Assembly (NCBI GenBank): GCA_018895235.1
Contig: JAHIOM010000015.1
Coordinates: 1-44,740 of the forward strand
Origin: Patescibacteria group bacterium
Lineage (GTDB): Bacteria > Patescibacteriota > Minisyncoccia > Minisyncoccales > Staskawiczbacteraceae
Direction of reading: 5' to 3'
DNA length: 44,740 nucleotides
A program made the translations under genes and the position numbers. Under the pieces are notes generated by a model. The model saw nothing but the letters and a program-made list of their open reading frames with translations. It was not told where the DNA came from and ran no database searches. Below are positions 24,260 through 31,875 of this stretch, piece after piece (the stretch's first letter is position 1; each line of letters starts with the position of its first letter).

Positions 24260-24340
24260 GAGCGAAGCGAATAATATCATCCCCCTCTAATCGTTAACCT
24301 CTATTAATGCATATAGAGCTGGATAAGATCGCTGTTGCTC
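24260..24340. repeat. H-family hairpin, copy Hb (rpmC-rpsQ gap)
   Basis: Outer helices GAGC/GCTC and GCGA/TCGC enclose a degenerate H core (CCTCTAA ... TATAGAG) with TTAACCTCTATTAATGCA inside. The flank 'gcgagcaacagcga' recurs in copy Hd. Confidence 0.7.
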
Positions 24341-24342
24341 GC

Positions 24343-24525
24343 TTATTTTTCTTTAATTACTGTAAGGATTCTCGCAATATCTTTTTTTATATTCCTTATT
24401 TCTTTCACGTTTTTTAGTTTGTTGGCAGCAAGCTTGAAAAAAAGCTTGCTTAAACTCTCCCGTAACTCCTGTATATTTCTCTGAAGCTCTTCTTTGCTTT
24501 TTTTCCTAAGATCAACTGTTTTCAT
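24343..24525 (-). CDS. rpmC: Ribosomal protein uL29
   Basis: 60-aa helical-hairpin protein at the tunnel exit. VDLRKKSKEELQRNIQELRE, then LRESLSKLFFKLAANKLKN and IRNIKKDIARILTVIKEK match uL29. Between rplP and rpsQ. Confidence 0.95.
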   Translation of the reverse strand: MKTVDLRKKSKEELQRNIQELRESLSKLFFKLAANKLKNVKEIRNIKKDIARILTVIKEK

Positions 24526-24549
24526 AATTGTTTTTAATAATACAGAAAG

Positions 24550-24963
24550 CTATGCTTTCTTTATAAATTTAGTTTTAATCGGTAATTTACCCCCGGCCAT
24601 CTTAAAAGCTTCTCTGGCTATTTCTTCCTTAACGCCGTCAAGCTCAAAAATTATCCTTCCAGGTTTAATGGGATAAACATAGTGGTCAACACCTCCTTTG
24701 CCTCCACCCATCGGAACTTCATTGCCTTTGAAGGTTACGGGTTTGTCGGGAAAAATACGAATCCAAAGCTTTCCTCCTTTTTTAAGATAACGGATTATAA
24801 CACGCCTGGCGGCTTCGATTTGACGGGCAGTAATCCATTTGGTATCCATAGATTTCAATCCAAAACTGCCAAAATTAAGCTCGGTAGCGCGAGTTTCAAC
24901 GCCTTTTGAATGACCTCTGTGCCATTTTCTGTGTTTTACTTTTTTGGGCATTAATATGCTCAT
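24550..24963 (-). CDS. rplP: Ribosomal protein uL16
   Basis: 50S protein at the A-site tRNA elbow. MPKKVKHRKWHRGHSKGVET, FGSFGLKSMDTKWITARQIE, ARRVIIRYLKKGGKLWIRIF and PVTFKGNEVPMGGGKGGVDH are all canonical. 137 aa; the start could be four codons later at MPKK. An H-family hairpin precedes it. Confidence 0.97.
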   Translation of the reverse strand: MSILMPKKVKHRKWHRGHSKGVETRATELNFGSFGLKSMDTKWITARQIEAARRVIIRYLKKGGKLWIRIFPDKPVTFKGNEVPMGGGKGGVDHYVYPIKPGRIIFELDGVKEEIAREAFKMAGGKLPIKTKFIKKA

Positions 24964-24968
24964 ATTAT

Positions 24969-25039
24969 GAATGAAATGAATAATATGCTCACCCCGCCCT
25001 CTGAGCTCTATGAAATTTATACAACATAGAGGGCGGGGT
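24969..25039. repeat. H-family GC hairpin, copy Hc (rpsC-rplP gap)
   Basis: ACCCCGCCCTCT ... AGAGGGCGGGGT at 24991-25039 with a different loop from Ha and Hd. The 3' flank on the minus strand again contains ATTATTCATTTCATTCATAA before rplP. Confidence 0.82.
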
Positions 25040-25047
25040 TCTCGTTG

Positions 25048-25701
25048 CTACTCGAATTTTTCTCCTTTATATATCCAAACCTTAATACCTATAACTCCGT
25101 AAGTGCAATATGCTTGAGCCTCGGCATAATCAATGTCTGCTCTTATCGTCTGGAGAGGAAGACGGCCCTGCCTCAACCACTCTTTTCTGGAGATCTCAAT
25201 TCCGTTTAATCTTCCCGCAACTTCAATCTTTGCTCCCTTAGCTTCTTTATTGGCGATAACCCTCCCCATGGTTCTTTTTAAAACCCACCTGAATGGCACC
25301 CTTTTTTCTATCTGCTGGGCTATCAACTGGCTAACCAGCACAGCTGAAAGCCAAGGATTTTTTACTTCTCTTATTTCTATTTTAATCTCTTTTTTCGCCG
25401 AATCTTCCTTGCCAAGATTCATTCTTTTTTGGACAATCCCTTTTATCTTCTCTATCCCTTCACCACCCCGGCCAATAATAAGACCGGGTCTTGCCGTATA
25501 GATAATAATATTTATTTTATTCGCCGAGCGCTCAATCTCAATATTAGCAACCGAGGCCTCGGCTAATTTCTTTTTTAAAAATTCTCTAACTAAAAAATCT
25601 TCCTCAAAGTTTTTGGCTATTTTTTTACCATAAAAACCGCGGATATGCCAATCGTTTATCCCTTTGATTCTATATGATTTTGGGTGAACCTTATGTGACA
25701 T
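25048..25701 (-). CDS. rpsC: Ribosomal protein uS3
   Basis: mRNA-entry helicase component of the 30S. SHKVHPKSYRIKGINDWHIR, the KH-domain motif IIYTARPGLIIGRGGEGIEK, and AKGAKIEVAGRLNGIEISRK with GVIGIKVWIYKGE. 217 aa. Between rplV and rplP. Confidence 0.97.
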   Translation of the reverse strand: MSHKVHPKSYRIKGINDWHIRGFYGKKIAKNFEEDFLVREFLKKKLAEASVANIEIERSANKINIIIYTARPGLIIGRGGEGIEKIKGIVQKRMNLGKEDSAKKEIKIEIREVKNPWLSAVLVSQLIAQQIEKRVPFRWVLKRTMGRVIANKEAKGAKIEVAGRLNGIEISRKEWLRQGRLPLQTIRADIDYAEAQAYCTYGVIGIKVWIYKGEKFE

Positions 25702-25709
25702 AATTATGA

Positions 25710-25742
25710 ATGAGGGAGTCCCGCTAAGCGGGACGACCGAAA
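25710..25742 (+). repeat. S-type short hairpin, rplV-rpsC gap
   Basis: GAGG-GA-GTCCCGC-taa-GCGGGAC-GA-CCGA: two successive GA/GA mismatch sites flanking GG/CC. It precedes the rpsC start. Confidence 0.65.
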
Positions 25743-25746
25743 GAGT

Positions 25747-25775
25747 AATTATATAGACCTTCGGTCTATATAATT
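25747..25775. repeat. T-family ATATAGA hairpin after rplV
   Basis: AATTATATAGACC-ttc-GGTCTATATAATT, a perfect 13-bp hairpin that starts 5 nt after the rplV stop. Related hairpins lie at 26380, 27694 and 31767. Confidence 0.75.
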
Positions 25776-25780
25776 TAATA

Positions 25781-26326
25781 TTAAAATGCCTTTCTCCTAA
25801 ATATTCTTTTTAATCCCCTTAAGCTTCCCTGTTTTTTAGATTCTTCTATTTTGAATTTGGGCTGTGTTGGCTTTTCTTTTTTGGGCTGTGATTCTGTTTT
25901 TTCTTCGGAAATTTTAGCTTCTTCTATTTTTGTCGGTTCTTCTTTTTTGATTTTTTCTTCTGTTTTTTTCTTGGTCTTTTTCTTGGAAGTCGGTTTAACC
26001 TCGGCTAAAACCAGAGTAATATGGGACGCTCTTTTCCAAAGCGGATGAGCACTCCCGCGCGAAACGGGCATCCATCTTTTTAATTTCGGCCCTTCGTCAA
26101 CAAAAATTTTTGAAATGTAAAGGTTGGACGGCTCTAATTGAAAACTATTCTTGGCGGATGTAACCGCGCTTCTTAAAAGCTTCAACACTGATTTGGCCGG
26201 CCTATTAGCTGAAAATTCAAGAAGGGCTTCGGCTTCTTCGACCTTCTTCCCTCGCACCAAATTCACAGCTTGTCTGGTTTTCCTTGGTGTTATTCTTAAA
26301 TAATTTAATTCAACTTTAATTTCCAT
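25781..26326 (-). CDS. rplV: Ribosomal protein uL22 with long charged C-terminal tail
   Basis: 23S-binding protein lining the exit tunnel. The uL22 core is residues 1-110: LNYLRITPRKTRQAVNLVRG, then ISKIFVDEGPKLKRWMPVSR, SAHPLWKRASHITLVLAE. About 70 extra residues follow, dominated by Lys, Glu, Thr and Pro, ending in a basic GSLRGLKRIFRRKAF. 181 aa against about 112 normally. Between rpsS and rpsC. Confidence 0.96.
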   Translation of the reverse strand: MEIKVELNYLRITPRKTRQAVNLVRGKKVEEAEALLEFSANRPAKSVLKLLRSAVTSAKNSFQLEPSNLYISKIFVDEGPKLKRWMPVSRGSAHPLWKRASHITLVLAEVKPTSKKKTKKKTEEKIKKEEPTKIEEAKISEEKTESQPKKEKPTQPKFKIEESKKQGSLRGLKRIFRRKAF

Positions 26327-26334
26327 AATTATGA

Positions 26335-26374
26335 GTGAAGAAGAAATGAGAGCTTGCTTTCATTTCGACCGAAC
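26335..26374 (+). repeat. S-type short hairpin, rpsS-rplV gap
   Basis: GTGAAG-aa-GAAATGA ... TCATTTC-ga-CCGAAC. The base pair next to the GA motif is T-A here where most copies have C-G. Leads into the rplV start. Confidence 0.6.
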
Positions 26375-26379
26375 GATTA

Positions 26380-26409
26380 ATTATATAGACAATTTATTGT
26401 CTCTATAAT
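26380..26409 (-). repeat. T-family ATATAGA hairpin after rpsS
   Basis: ATTATATAGACAA-4 nt-TTGTCTCTATAAT. The one mismatch becomes G-U on the minus (sense) strand. Lies 16 nt after the rpsS stop. Confidence 0.7.
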
Positions 26410-26424
26410 ATTCAACCTTTATAT

Positions 26425-26763
26425 TTAAGCGATTTTCTTGGTATCATCGGCAGCAGCAATTTTTGCTGTCTCTTTATCAACTACCCCCTGCTCTAATTCT
26501 CTCTGCATCCTGCCTCCGTGCCTTTGAAATTTGGTAGAAGGAGCGAACTCTCCTAATTTATGTCCCACCATATCTTCGGTGATATAAACGGGAACATGTT
26601 CTTTGCCGTTATGGACTCCAAAAGTAAAACCCACCATTTCAGGCGCAATACTACAATCTCTGGACCAGGTTTTAATAATTGCCTGATCTTCTTTTTTTAA
26701 CTTCGCTATCTTTTTTAATAATTTTTGGTCGATATAAGGACCTTTTTTAAGACTTCTAGACAT
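26425..26763 (-). CDS. rpsS: Ribosomal protein uS19
   Basis: 30S head protein. [60 protein letters not shown] and [15 protein letters not shown]. 112 aa, about 20 longer than usual at the C-terminus. Between rplB and rplV. Confidence 0.97.
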   Translation of the reverse strand: MSRSLKKGPYIDQKLLKKIAKLKKEDQAIIKTWSRDCSIAPEMVGFTFGVHNGKEHVPVYITEDMVGHKLGEFAPSTKFQRHGGRMQRELEQGVVDKETAKIAAADDTKKIA

Positions 26764-26777
26764 AATTATAATTGTAA

Positions 26778-26821
26778 GTGAGGAAGAAAAACAAAAATAA
26801 ATTTTTGTTTTTCGACCGAAC
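26778..26821 (+). repeat. S-type short hairpin, rplB-rpsS gap
   Basis: GTGAGG-aa-GAAAAACAAAAAT ... ATTTTTGTTTTTC-ga-CCGAAC. The pair outside the GA motif is T-A instead of the C-G found in GCGAGG/CCGAGC copies, a compensatory change. Confidence 0.72.
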
Positions 26822-26848
26822 GCGCAAATATGCAGACGCTTGACGTTT

Positions 26849-27679
26849 TCACTTATTTTTTATTCTTCTTTTAATGATGAACTTATTTGACATCTTTTTC
26901 CTTGATCTAGTTTTAACTCCCAAAGCTGGCTTACCCCAAGGAGTTTTAGGGTGTTTTAAACCAATCGGTTGTCTGCCTTCGCCACCGCCATGAGGATGAT
27001 CAACGGGATTCATCGCAGATCCCCTAACTGTTGGCCGCCTTCCCATTAAACGGGACCTTCCCGCCTTACCAATATTAACAAAACGATGCTCTGAATTTGA
27101 AACTGTTCCGATAGAAGCGAAGCACTCGTTTTTAATTCGCCTAATCTCGGTTGACGGCATTTTAAGTTGGGCATATCCTTCTTCTTGAGCCAATACCTGG
27201 GCGGTTGTTCCTGCTCCGCGGACCATCATCCCGCCTTTGCCGGGCTCCATTTCAATATTATAAACCATAGTACCTACGGGCACATTCTTTAATTTTGTTC
27301 TATTACCTGGTTTCAAAGGACTTTTTTCCGAACATATCATTTCGTCGCCAACCTTTAATCCCTGAGAAGCTAGGATATAAGATTTTGTATTATCTTGATA
27401 TTGAATCAGGGCAATAAACGATGTCCTATTTGGATCATACTCTAAGGCAATTACCTTAGCCACCATATCTAATTTCGGCTGTCCGAATTCAATAATCCTA
27501 TAAAGTCTCTTTCTCCCGCCGCCCTTGTGACGAGTTGTAATTCTGCCGTTTTGAGCTCTGCCCATTCTTTTTTTGTTTGCCCTTAAAAGAGTCTTTTCCG
27601 GCTCTTTTTTAGTAAGGACTGAATAATCTATTCCTGTCATTCCTCTTCTTCCTGGTGTAGTTGGTTTGTATATTTTCAT
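26849..27679 (-). CDS. rplB: Ribosomal protein uL2
   Basis: Peptidyl-transferase-proximal 50S protein. [60 protein letters not shown] and [20 protein letters not shown] (with the essential His) are present. 276 aa, normal. Between rplW and rpsS. Confidence 0.98.
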   Translation of the reverse strand: MKIYKPTTPGRRGMTGIDYSVLTKKEPEKTLLRANKKRMGRAQNGRITTRHKGGGRKRLYRIIEFGQPKLDMVAKVIALEYDPNRTSFIALIQYQDNTKSYILASQGLKVGDEMICSEKSPLKPGNRTKLKNVPVGTMVYNIEMEPGKGGMMVRGAGTTAQVLAQEEGYAQLKMPSTEIRRIKNECFASIGTVSNSEHRFVNIGKAGRSRLMGRRPTVRGSAMNPVDHPHGGGEGRQPIGLKHPKTPWGKPALGVKTRSRKKMSNKFIIKRRIKNK

Positions 27680-27693
27680 GGTTAAATTTATTT

Positions 27694-27737
27694 ATTATAT
27701 AGATTTTATGGCGACAGCTATAAAATCTCTATATAAT
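27694..27737 (-). repeat. T-family ATATAGA hairpin overlapping the rplW stop
   Basis: ATTATATAGATTTTAT ... ATAAAATCTCTATATAAT around a 10-nt loop. The rplW stop codon (27729-27731) and its last two codons lie inside one arm. Confidence 0.75.
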
Positions 27738-28172
27738 CTCTATCTTTTGACCTTCTTTTATTTTTACTATTGCCTTTTTATAACCTTGTTTTAAACCTAT
27801 TGTTTTTCCTAAACGTCTTTTTTTGGCGGGAATGGTGATAATATTAACCGTTAAAACCTTCACCCCATAAATAGATTCAATTGTTTTTTTAATTTCAACT
27901 TTGTTCGCGCGAGAAAAAACCTTAAAAACATACCGGTTAATTGCTCCGAGGTCCGTTGCTTTTTCTGAAATATGGGGCGCTTTAACAACGCCGTAAATAA
28001 CAGCGCCTTTTTTACGTCTTGGCACTTCCTGTGTGCGAACAGTGGAATTTTTTTCTACTGGCTTTTTTTCTTTCTCTTCTCCCTTCTTTCCTACTGCTTC
28101 TTCTTTTTTCTTGGCTGGAGCTTTTTTAGGAGAAGGTTTCCTTTTCTTTTTAAAAATATTTAAAAGTGACAT
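27729..28172 (-). CDS. rplW: Ribosomal protein uL23 with N-terminal extension
   Basis: Exit-tunnel protein that docks SRP and trigger factor. The uL23 core begins near VVKAPHISEKATDLGAINRY and includes KVFSRANKVEIKKTIESIYG and VLTVNIITIPAKKRRLGKTI. Before it lie about 55 Lys/Glu/Pro-rich residues (SLLNIFKKKRKPSPKKAPAK). The frame is open to an ATG at 28229, inside rplD, but 28172 is chosen because it begins 4 nt after the rplD stop. Confidence 0.93.
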   Translation of the reverse strand: MSLLNIFKKKRKPSPKKAPAKKKEEAVGKKGEEKEKKPVEKNSTVRTQEVPRRKKGAVIYGVVKAPHISEKATDLGAINRYVFKVFSRANKVEIKKTIESIYGVKVLTVNIITIPAKKRRLGKTIGLKQGYKKAIVKIKEGQKIEII

Positions 28173-28176
28173 ATTT

Positions 28177-28845
28177 TTACTTTTTGTTCTCAGTTTTCTG
28201 AGGAACCTCTTCCGGTGATTTATCTGCAAATGTTTCTTTGATTGATTTGATTGTGTTTTTAGGCATCAGCAAATATCGGGAAGAAAGCGCGTCTAAGGCG
28301 TTTAAATTTCTAGCGTCCATCGTGACGATTTTGGGAATATTTCTTGCTGATAATATGACTTTTTTATCGTAAGTTGGCAAAAGTATTAAACAATTCTTCT
28401 TACAAGGGAGTTTTTGCAGGATACTTATCATCTCTTTTGTTTTTGCTTTATCTATTTTTAATTCATCTAAAACTACTAAGAGATTTTTTCTGACTTTCTC
28501 TGATAAAACCATAAATAAGGCTTTTTTTCTTATTTTGTTCGGAACTTCCTTTTTAAATATTTTGTCTTTTCTCGGACCAAAAGTCACTCCGCCTCCTCTC
28601 CATAAAGGAGACCTAATAGAACCTGCTCTTGCCCTGCCAGTTCCTTTTTGACGCCAAGGTTTCCTTCCTCCTCCCCTTACTTCGGACCTATCTTTTGTGT
28701 GGGCTGTTATTTGCCTTCTGTTAGCCATTTGAGAAACTACTACTTGATGAACCAAATCAGAGTTCATCTTTACGTCAAAAATTTCCTTCGGCAATAAAGT
28801 ATTCCCTACCTCCTTTCCTTCTATATTATATACTGTAATTTTCAT
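28177..28845 (-). CDS. rplD: Ribosomal protein uL4
   Basis: Exit-tunnel protein. MKITVYNIEGKEVGNTLLPK, RQITAHTKDRSEVRGGGRKP and WRQKGTGRARAGSIRSPLWR form the tunnel loop; ARNLNALDALSSRYLLMPKN is the C-terminal Rossmann-like part. 222 aa. Separated from rplC by the 132-nt element E3. Confidence 0.97.
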   Translation of the reverse strand: MKITVYNIEGKEVGNTLLPKEIFDVKMNSDLVHQVVVSQMANRRQITAHTKDRSEVRGGGRKPWRQKGTGRARAGSIRSPLWRGGGVTFGPRKDKIFKKEVPNKIRKKALFMVLSEKVRKNLLVVLDELKIDKAKTKEMISILQKLPCKKNCLILLPTYDKKVILSARNIPKIVTMDARNLNALDALSSRYLLMPKNTIKSIKETFADKSPEEVPQKTENKK

Positions 28846-28939
28846 TTGATTTCTAAACTTTTAAAATAAACAAGGCGTTGGCCTAAAAACAGTTTAGCGA
28901 GGCAATAAAGTTTTCTGAACCACTCGCAAAACCCCAAGA

Positions 28940-29071
28940 GCGAGGGAATATAGTTTTCAGTGTAATGCGGAGCGATTTTGATTGGTTCGCCAAAGGCGAA
29001 AAATCGCGAGTAGATTAGCGAGTTTTTTCGCTGGAAAAAAACTCGCGGCAATGAAAACTATGTTCCCGAGC
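28940..29071 (+). repeat. E-family structured element, long copy E3
   Basis: Outer stem GGGAATATAGTTTTCA (28944-28959) with TGAAAACTATGTTCCC (29052-29067), one U-G on the plus strand, and GC-GA base. Hairpin 1 loop GATTGGTT at 28980-28987 above CGCC/GGCG. Hairpin 2 cap CGCTGG at 29029-29034. GAACCA in the 5' linker (28917-28922) is complementary to the loop. A partial second left end, GCGAGGCAATAAAG, lies just upstream at 28897. The right end includes the rplC stop. Confidence 0.82.
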
Positions 29072-29660
29072 GTATTTCTAATAATGTCCCTTTCCTCCCC
29101 GGCACCGCCCCTTTAACTATTAATAAATTATTATCTATATCTGTTTTCACTATTTTCAGATTTTTAACTGTTGTTCTTTCGCCACCCATCCTGCCTGGCA
29201 TTTTTTTACCCGGCACCACTCTCTGTGGGAAACGCGAACCGATAGAGCCCAAGGTCCTATGTTCGTGCTTTACTCCATGCGAGCTGGATTTACCGGCAAA
29301 ACCCCATCTCTTCACCGATCCTTGAAATCCTTTTCCTTTTGAAATTCCTGAAATCGCAACAATATCTCCTTCTTTAAATAATGACAGATCAATTTTGTCG
29401 CCCACTTTGTTTTGCTCGTCATCTTTTACCCTTTCTTCTCTTATATACCGATATTCTTTTCCTTTTGCTGATTTTTTTATTTTCTTTTCTTTGGTGATTT
29501 TATCAAAACCTACCTGAAACGCTTGATAGCCATCTTTTTCTTTGGTTTTTTGCTGCAAAACGTAACAAGGACCAGCCTCGATTAAGGTTACCGGTATTAA
29601 TACGCCCCCTTGACTGAAAAACTGCGACATTCCAATTTTTTTACCAATAATAAATTTCAT
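29058..29660 (-). CDS. rplC: Ribosomal protein uL3
   Basis: Early-assembly 50S protein reaching the peptidyl-transferase centre. MKFIIGKKIGMSQFFSQGGV, VAISGISKGKGFQGSVKRWG, HGVKHEHRTLGSIGSRFPQR and VVPGKKMPGRMGGERTTVKN. 200 aa. Its last codons (RSGT-stop) lie in the right end of element E3. Confidence 0.97.
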   Translation of the reverse strand: MKFIIGKKIGMSQFFSQGGVLIPVTLIEAGPCYVLQQKTKEKDGYQAFQVGFDKITKEKKIKKSAKGKEYRYIREERVKDDEQNKVGDKIDLSLFKEGDIVAISGISKGKGFQGSVKRWGFAGKSSSHGVKHEHRTLGSIGSRFPQRVVPGKKMPGRMGGERTTVKNLKIVKTDIDNNLLIVKGAVPGRKGTLLEIRSGT

Positions 29661-29668
29661 GGTAATTA

Positions 29669-29757
29669 TGAACGAAGTGAATAATATAATGACCCCGCCC
29701 TCTAAGCGTTAATCTCTACTAATGCATAGAGGGCGGGGTAAGCTCGCTGTTGCTCGC
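29669..29757. repeat. H-family GC hairpin, copy Hd (rpsJ-rplC gap)
   Basis: ACCCCGCCCTCTA ... TAGAGGGCGGGGT (29692-29739) with GCGTTA/TAATGC inside, core identical to Ha. Flanks gaacgaagtga / tcgctgttgctc can pair as an outer helix with wobbles on the plus strand. Confidence 0.85.
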
Positions 29758-29768
29758 CTAACTAAACA

Positions 29769-29785
29769 CCGGACTTTAAGTCCGG
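29769..29785. repeat. Small palindrome in rpsJ-rplC gap
   Basis: CCGGACTT-T-AAGTCCGG, in the 284-nt gap between rplC and rpsJ. The gap also holds Hd, Y3 and the partial Y4. No other coding potential is seen there. Confidence 0.6.
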
Positions 29786-29792
29786 CATTTTC

Positions 29793-29850
29793 ACCCGGTT
29801 AAATGGCCTGTCGGGCCAATTTCGCCAAAAGCGAAATTATTTAACTGGGT
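29793..29850. repeat. Y-family three-way-junction element, copy Y3
   Basis: Outer stem ACCCGGTTAAAT / ATTTAACTGGGT with hairpins GGCC/GGCC and AATTTCGC-caaaa-GCGAAATT. Against Y1 and Y2, the second hairpin changes both strands (CCCGC to TTCGC, GCGGG to GCGAA), which keeps the pairing. Confidence 0.78.
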
Positions 29851-29879
29851 AAAAAAAATTAAACACTGGGACTTAAGAC

Positions 29880-29905
29880 GGCTAATCCCGCCTTGGCGGG
29901 GTTAC
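29880..29905. repeat. Partial Y element (second hairpin only), Y4
   Basis: GGCTAATCCCGCC-tt-GGCGGGGTTA, matching the second hairpin of Y1, with no matching outer stem. Probably a fragment, upstream of the 3' end of rpsJ. Confidence 0.55.
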
Positions 29906-29944
29906 CATAATAGTATCCTATTATTGTTTCTATTAAATATACTA

Positions 29945-30331
29945 CTAAATCTTCACGGTAATGTCAACGCCTGCCGGCAGATTTATATCTCGTAATGCTT
30001 CAAGAATATCGGAGTTGGGATTTAAGATATCAATTATCCTTTTATGGACTCTCATTTCAAACTGTTCTCTTGCGTCTTTATGGATAAAGCTTGACCTATT
30101 AACGGTAAATTTTAATATCTCTGTCGGCAATGGGATAGGACCCACTACCTCGGCACCATAACGTGTAGCAATATCAATAATCTGCCGAGAGCTGTTATCA
30201 ATAATCTTGTGATCGTAGGCTCGCAGCTTAATCCGAAGCTGAGGTTTTACCTGTTCAGCAACCTTTTCTTCTATTTTCTTCTTTTTATCAGTGGATATAA
30301 CTTTTTTCTTTACAGTTTTCTTTACTGGCAT
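29945..30331 (-). CDS. rpsJ: Ribosomal protein uS10 with N-terminal extension
   Basis: 30S head protein, also the antitermination factor NusE. The core LRIKLRAYDHKIIDNSSRQI, VVGPIPLPTEILKFTVNRSS and FEMRVHKRIIDILNPN is canonical. About 27 extra Lys-rich residues precede it (PVKKTVKKKVISTDKKKKIE). 128 aa instead of about 103. First gene of the S10 block, after tuf. Confidence 0.96.
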   Translation of the reverse strand: MPVKKTVKKKVISTDKKKKIEEKVAEQVKPQLRIKLRAYDHKIIDNSSRQIIDIATRYGAEVVGPIPLPTEILKFTVNRSSFIHKDAREQFEMRVHKRIIDILNPNSDILEALRDINLPAGVDITVKI

Positions 30332-30343
30332 TTGATAATGTTA

Positions 30344-30465
30344 TGAACGAAGTGAATAATATTATCACCCTGCCCTCTATGCTGTCGGAAAATTATTTTT
30401 GCATATTCTTTGGAAATTACCCATTAATCTCTTTTGTGAAATTCCAACGGCTTAGAGGGCTGGGT
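30344..30465. repeat. H-family hairpin with enlarged loop, copy He (tuf-rpsJ gap)
   Basis: ACCCTGCCCTCTA ... TAGAGGGCTGGGT at 30367-30465 keeps the H stem with a compensatory C-to-T/G change, but the loop is about 70 nt. It has the same gaacgaagtgaataatatt flank before rpsJ. Confidence 0.78.
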
Positions 30466-30491
30466 AAAGTCCTTTGTTATCACAAAGTCCT

Positions 30492-31685
30492 TTACTTTAT
30501 TATCTTTGTCACTACTCCAGCTCCCACGGTTTTTCCACCTTCTCTGATGGCAAATCTTTGCTTCTCTTCAAGCGCAACCGGAGCGATTAACTTTACTTTC
30601 AAATTAGCTGTATCGCCGGGCATAACCATTTCTATCCCTTCGGGCAAAGTTACTTCCCCGGTAATATCGGTTGTTCGAATGTAAAGCTGGGGCTTATACC
30701 CTGCAAAAAATGGAGTATGACGGCCACCTTCTTCTTTGGCTAAGATATAAACTTCACCCTCAAATTCAGTATGAGGGGTAATAGACCCGGACTTAGCCAA
30801 TACCTGGCCCCTTTCAATATCTTCTTTTTTTATTCCCCTTAACAAAATGCCCACGTTATCACCTGCTCTTCCCTCGTCTAATGATTTATTAAACATTTCA
30901 ACCGAGACCACAACTGTTTTTTGGGTTGGTTTTATACCAATTATTTCCACCTCTTCGTTGGACTTAATTATACCCCTCTCAATTCTGCCGGTAGCAACCG
31001 TTCCTCTACCCTCAATCGAAAAAACATCTTCCACGGCCATAATGAACGGCTTATCCAGTTCGCGCTTCGGTTCTGTAATATAATTATCAACAGCGTCAAG
31101 CAGTTCTACAATACATTTTGCTTTTTCATCTTCTGAAGAAGTGGCTTCCAGCGCTTTTAAAGCCGAACCCCTGATAATAGGGATCTCATCACCCGGATAT
31201 TTGTATTTCTTTAACAACTCTCTTACCTCTGATTCTACCAATTCCAGGATTTCAGGGTCATCGACTTGGTCTACTTTGTTCAAAAATACAACCAGGGTCG
31301 GCAATCCTACCTGACGGGCAAGTAAAACATGCTCTTTTGTTTGAGGCATCGGACCATCTGGAGCCGAAACCAACAGAATGGCGCCATCCATCTGGGCTGC
31401 GCCGGTAATCATATTCTTAATATAATCGGCGTGCCCCGGGCAATCAATTAAAGCATAGTGGCGTTTTGCCGTTTCAAATTCCAAGTGGGAAATTGAAATC
31501 GTTACGCCCCTTGCTTTTTCTTCGGGAGCTGAATCAATTTGATCAACGCCTTTTTCAGATGCTTTAAGACCGCGCAATTTTGAAAGTTTAAGTATTGCGG
31601 CTGATAAAGTGGTTTTCCCATGGTCAACGTGGCCGATGGTACCAATATTAACGTGAGGTTTTGTTCTCTCAAATTTTTCTGCCAT
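30492..31685 (-). CDS. tuf: Elongation factor Tu
   Basis: GTPase that delivers aminoacyl-tRNA. G1 GHVDHGKT at 18-25, G2 region [13 protein letters not shown]3 DCPGHADY, G4 NKVD and G5 GSALKALE. Domains 2 and 3 are complete ([29 protein letters not shown]). 397 aa, normal. It has its own predicted promoter (31818-31846) downstream of element E4, with a long structured leader of about 125 nt. Confidence 0.98.
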   Translation of the reverse strand: MAEKFERTKPHVNIGTIGHVDHGKTTLSAAILKLSKLRGLKASEKGVDQIDSAPEEKARGVTISISHLEFETAKRHYALIDCPGHADYIKNMITGAAQMDGAILLVSAPDGPMPQTKEHVLLARQVGLPTLVVFLNKVDQVDDPEILELVESEVRELLKKYKYPGDEIPIIRGSALKALEATSSEDEKAKCIVELLDAVDNYITEPKRELDKPFIMAVEDVFSIEGRGTVATGRIERGIIKSNEEVEIIGIKPTQKTVVVSVEMFNKSLDEGRAGDNVGILLRGIKKEDIERGQVLAKSGSITPHTEFEGEVYILAKEEGGRHTPFFAGYKPQLYIRTTDITGEVTLPEGIEMVMPGDTANLKVKLIAPVALEEKQRFAIREGGKTVGAGVVTKIIK

Positions 31686-31716
31686 GTTTTTTTATATTGT
31701 TTTTTAATAATTGCAA

Positions 31717-31760
31717 GCGAGGAAAAAGTGGAAAAACTTGTTTTTACACTTTAACCGAGC
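31717..31760 (+). repeat. S-type short hairpin in the tuf leader
   Basis: GC-GA-GG ... CC-GA-GC enclosing AAGTGGAAAAAC-tt-GTTTTTACACTT. The GA base is identical to the long E copies. Confidence 0.72.
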
Positions 31761-31766
31761 GCCGCA

Positions 31767-31796
31767 AATATATAGATTATTTATAATCTCTATTTT
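31767..31796 (-). repeat. T-family ATATAGA hairpin in the tuf leader
   Basis: AAATATATAGATTA-4 nt-TAATCTCTATTTT; the mismatch becomes G-U on the minus strand. The 340-nt fusA-tuf gap holds this hairpin, an S hairpin, the tuf promoter and element E4, and no gene. Confidence 0.65.
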
Positions 31797-31817
31797 AAAT
31801 TTTTTAAAACTATTACC

Positions 31818-31846
31818 ATAATACGATAAATCCTTGTCAAGGTCAA
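31818..31846 (-). promoter_or_regulatory. Promoter for tuf
   Basis: TTGACC, 17 nt, TATTAT on the minus strand. It lies between E4 and tuf, so tuf can be transcribed separately from fusA. Confidence 0.72.
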
Positions 31847-31875
31847 GAGGAAAAGTTGAACCACGTAATAATCAA

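Noticed and set aside
28173-28229. Earlier rplW start overlapping rplD by 53 nt
   Set aside because: The ATG at 28172 lies just after the rplD stop and gives a sensible N-terminus; the overlap region is rplD coding sequence in another frame.
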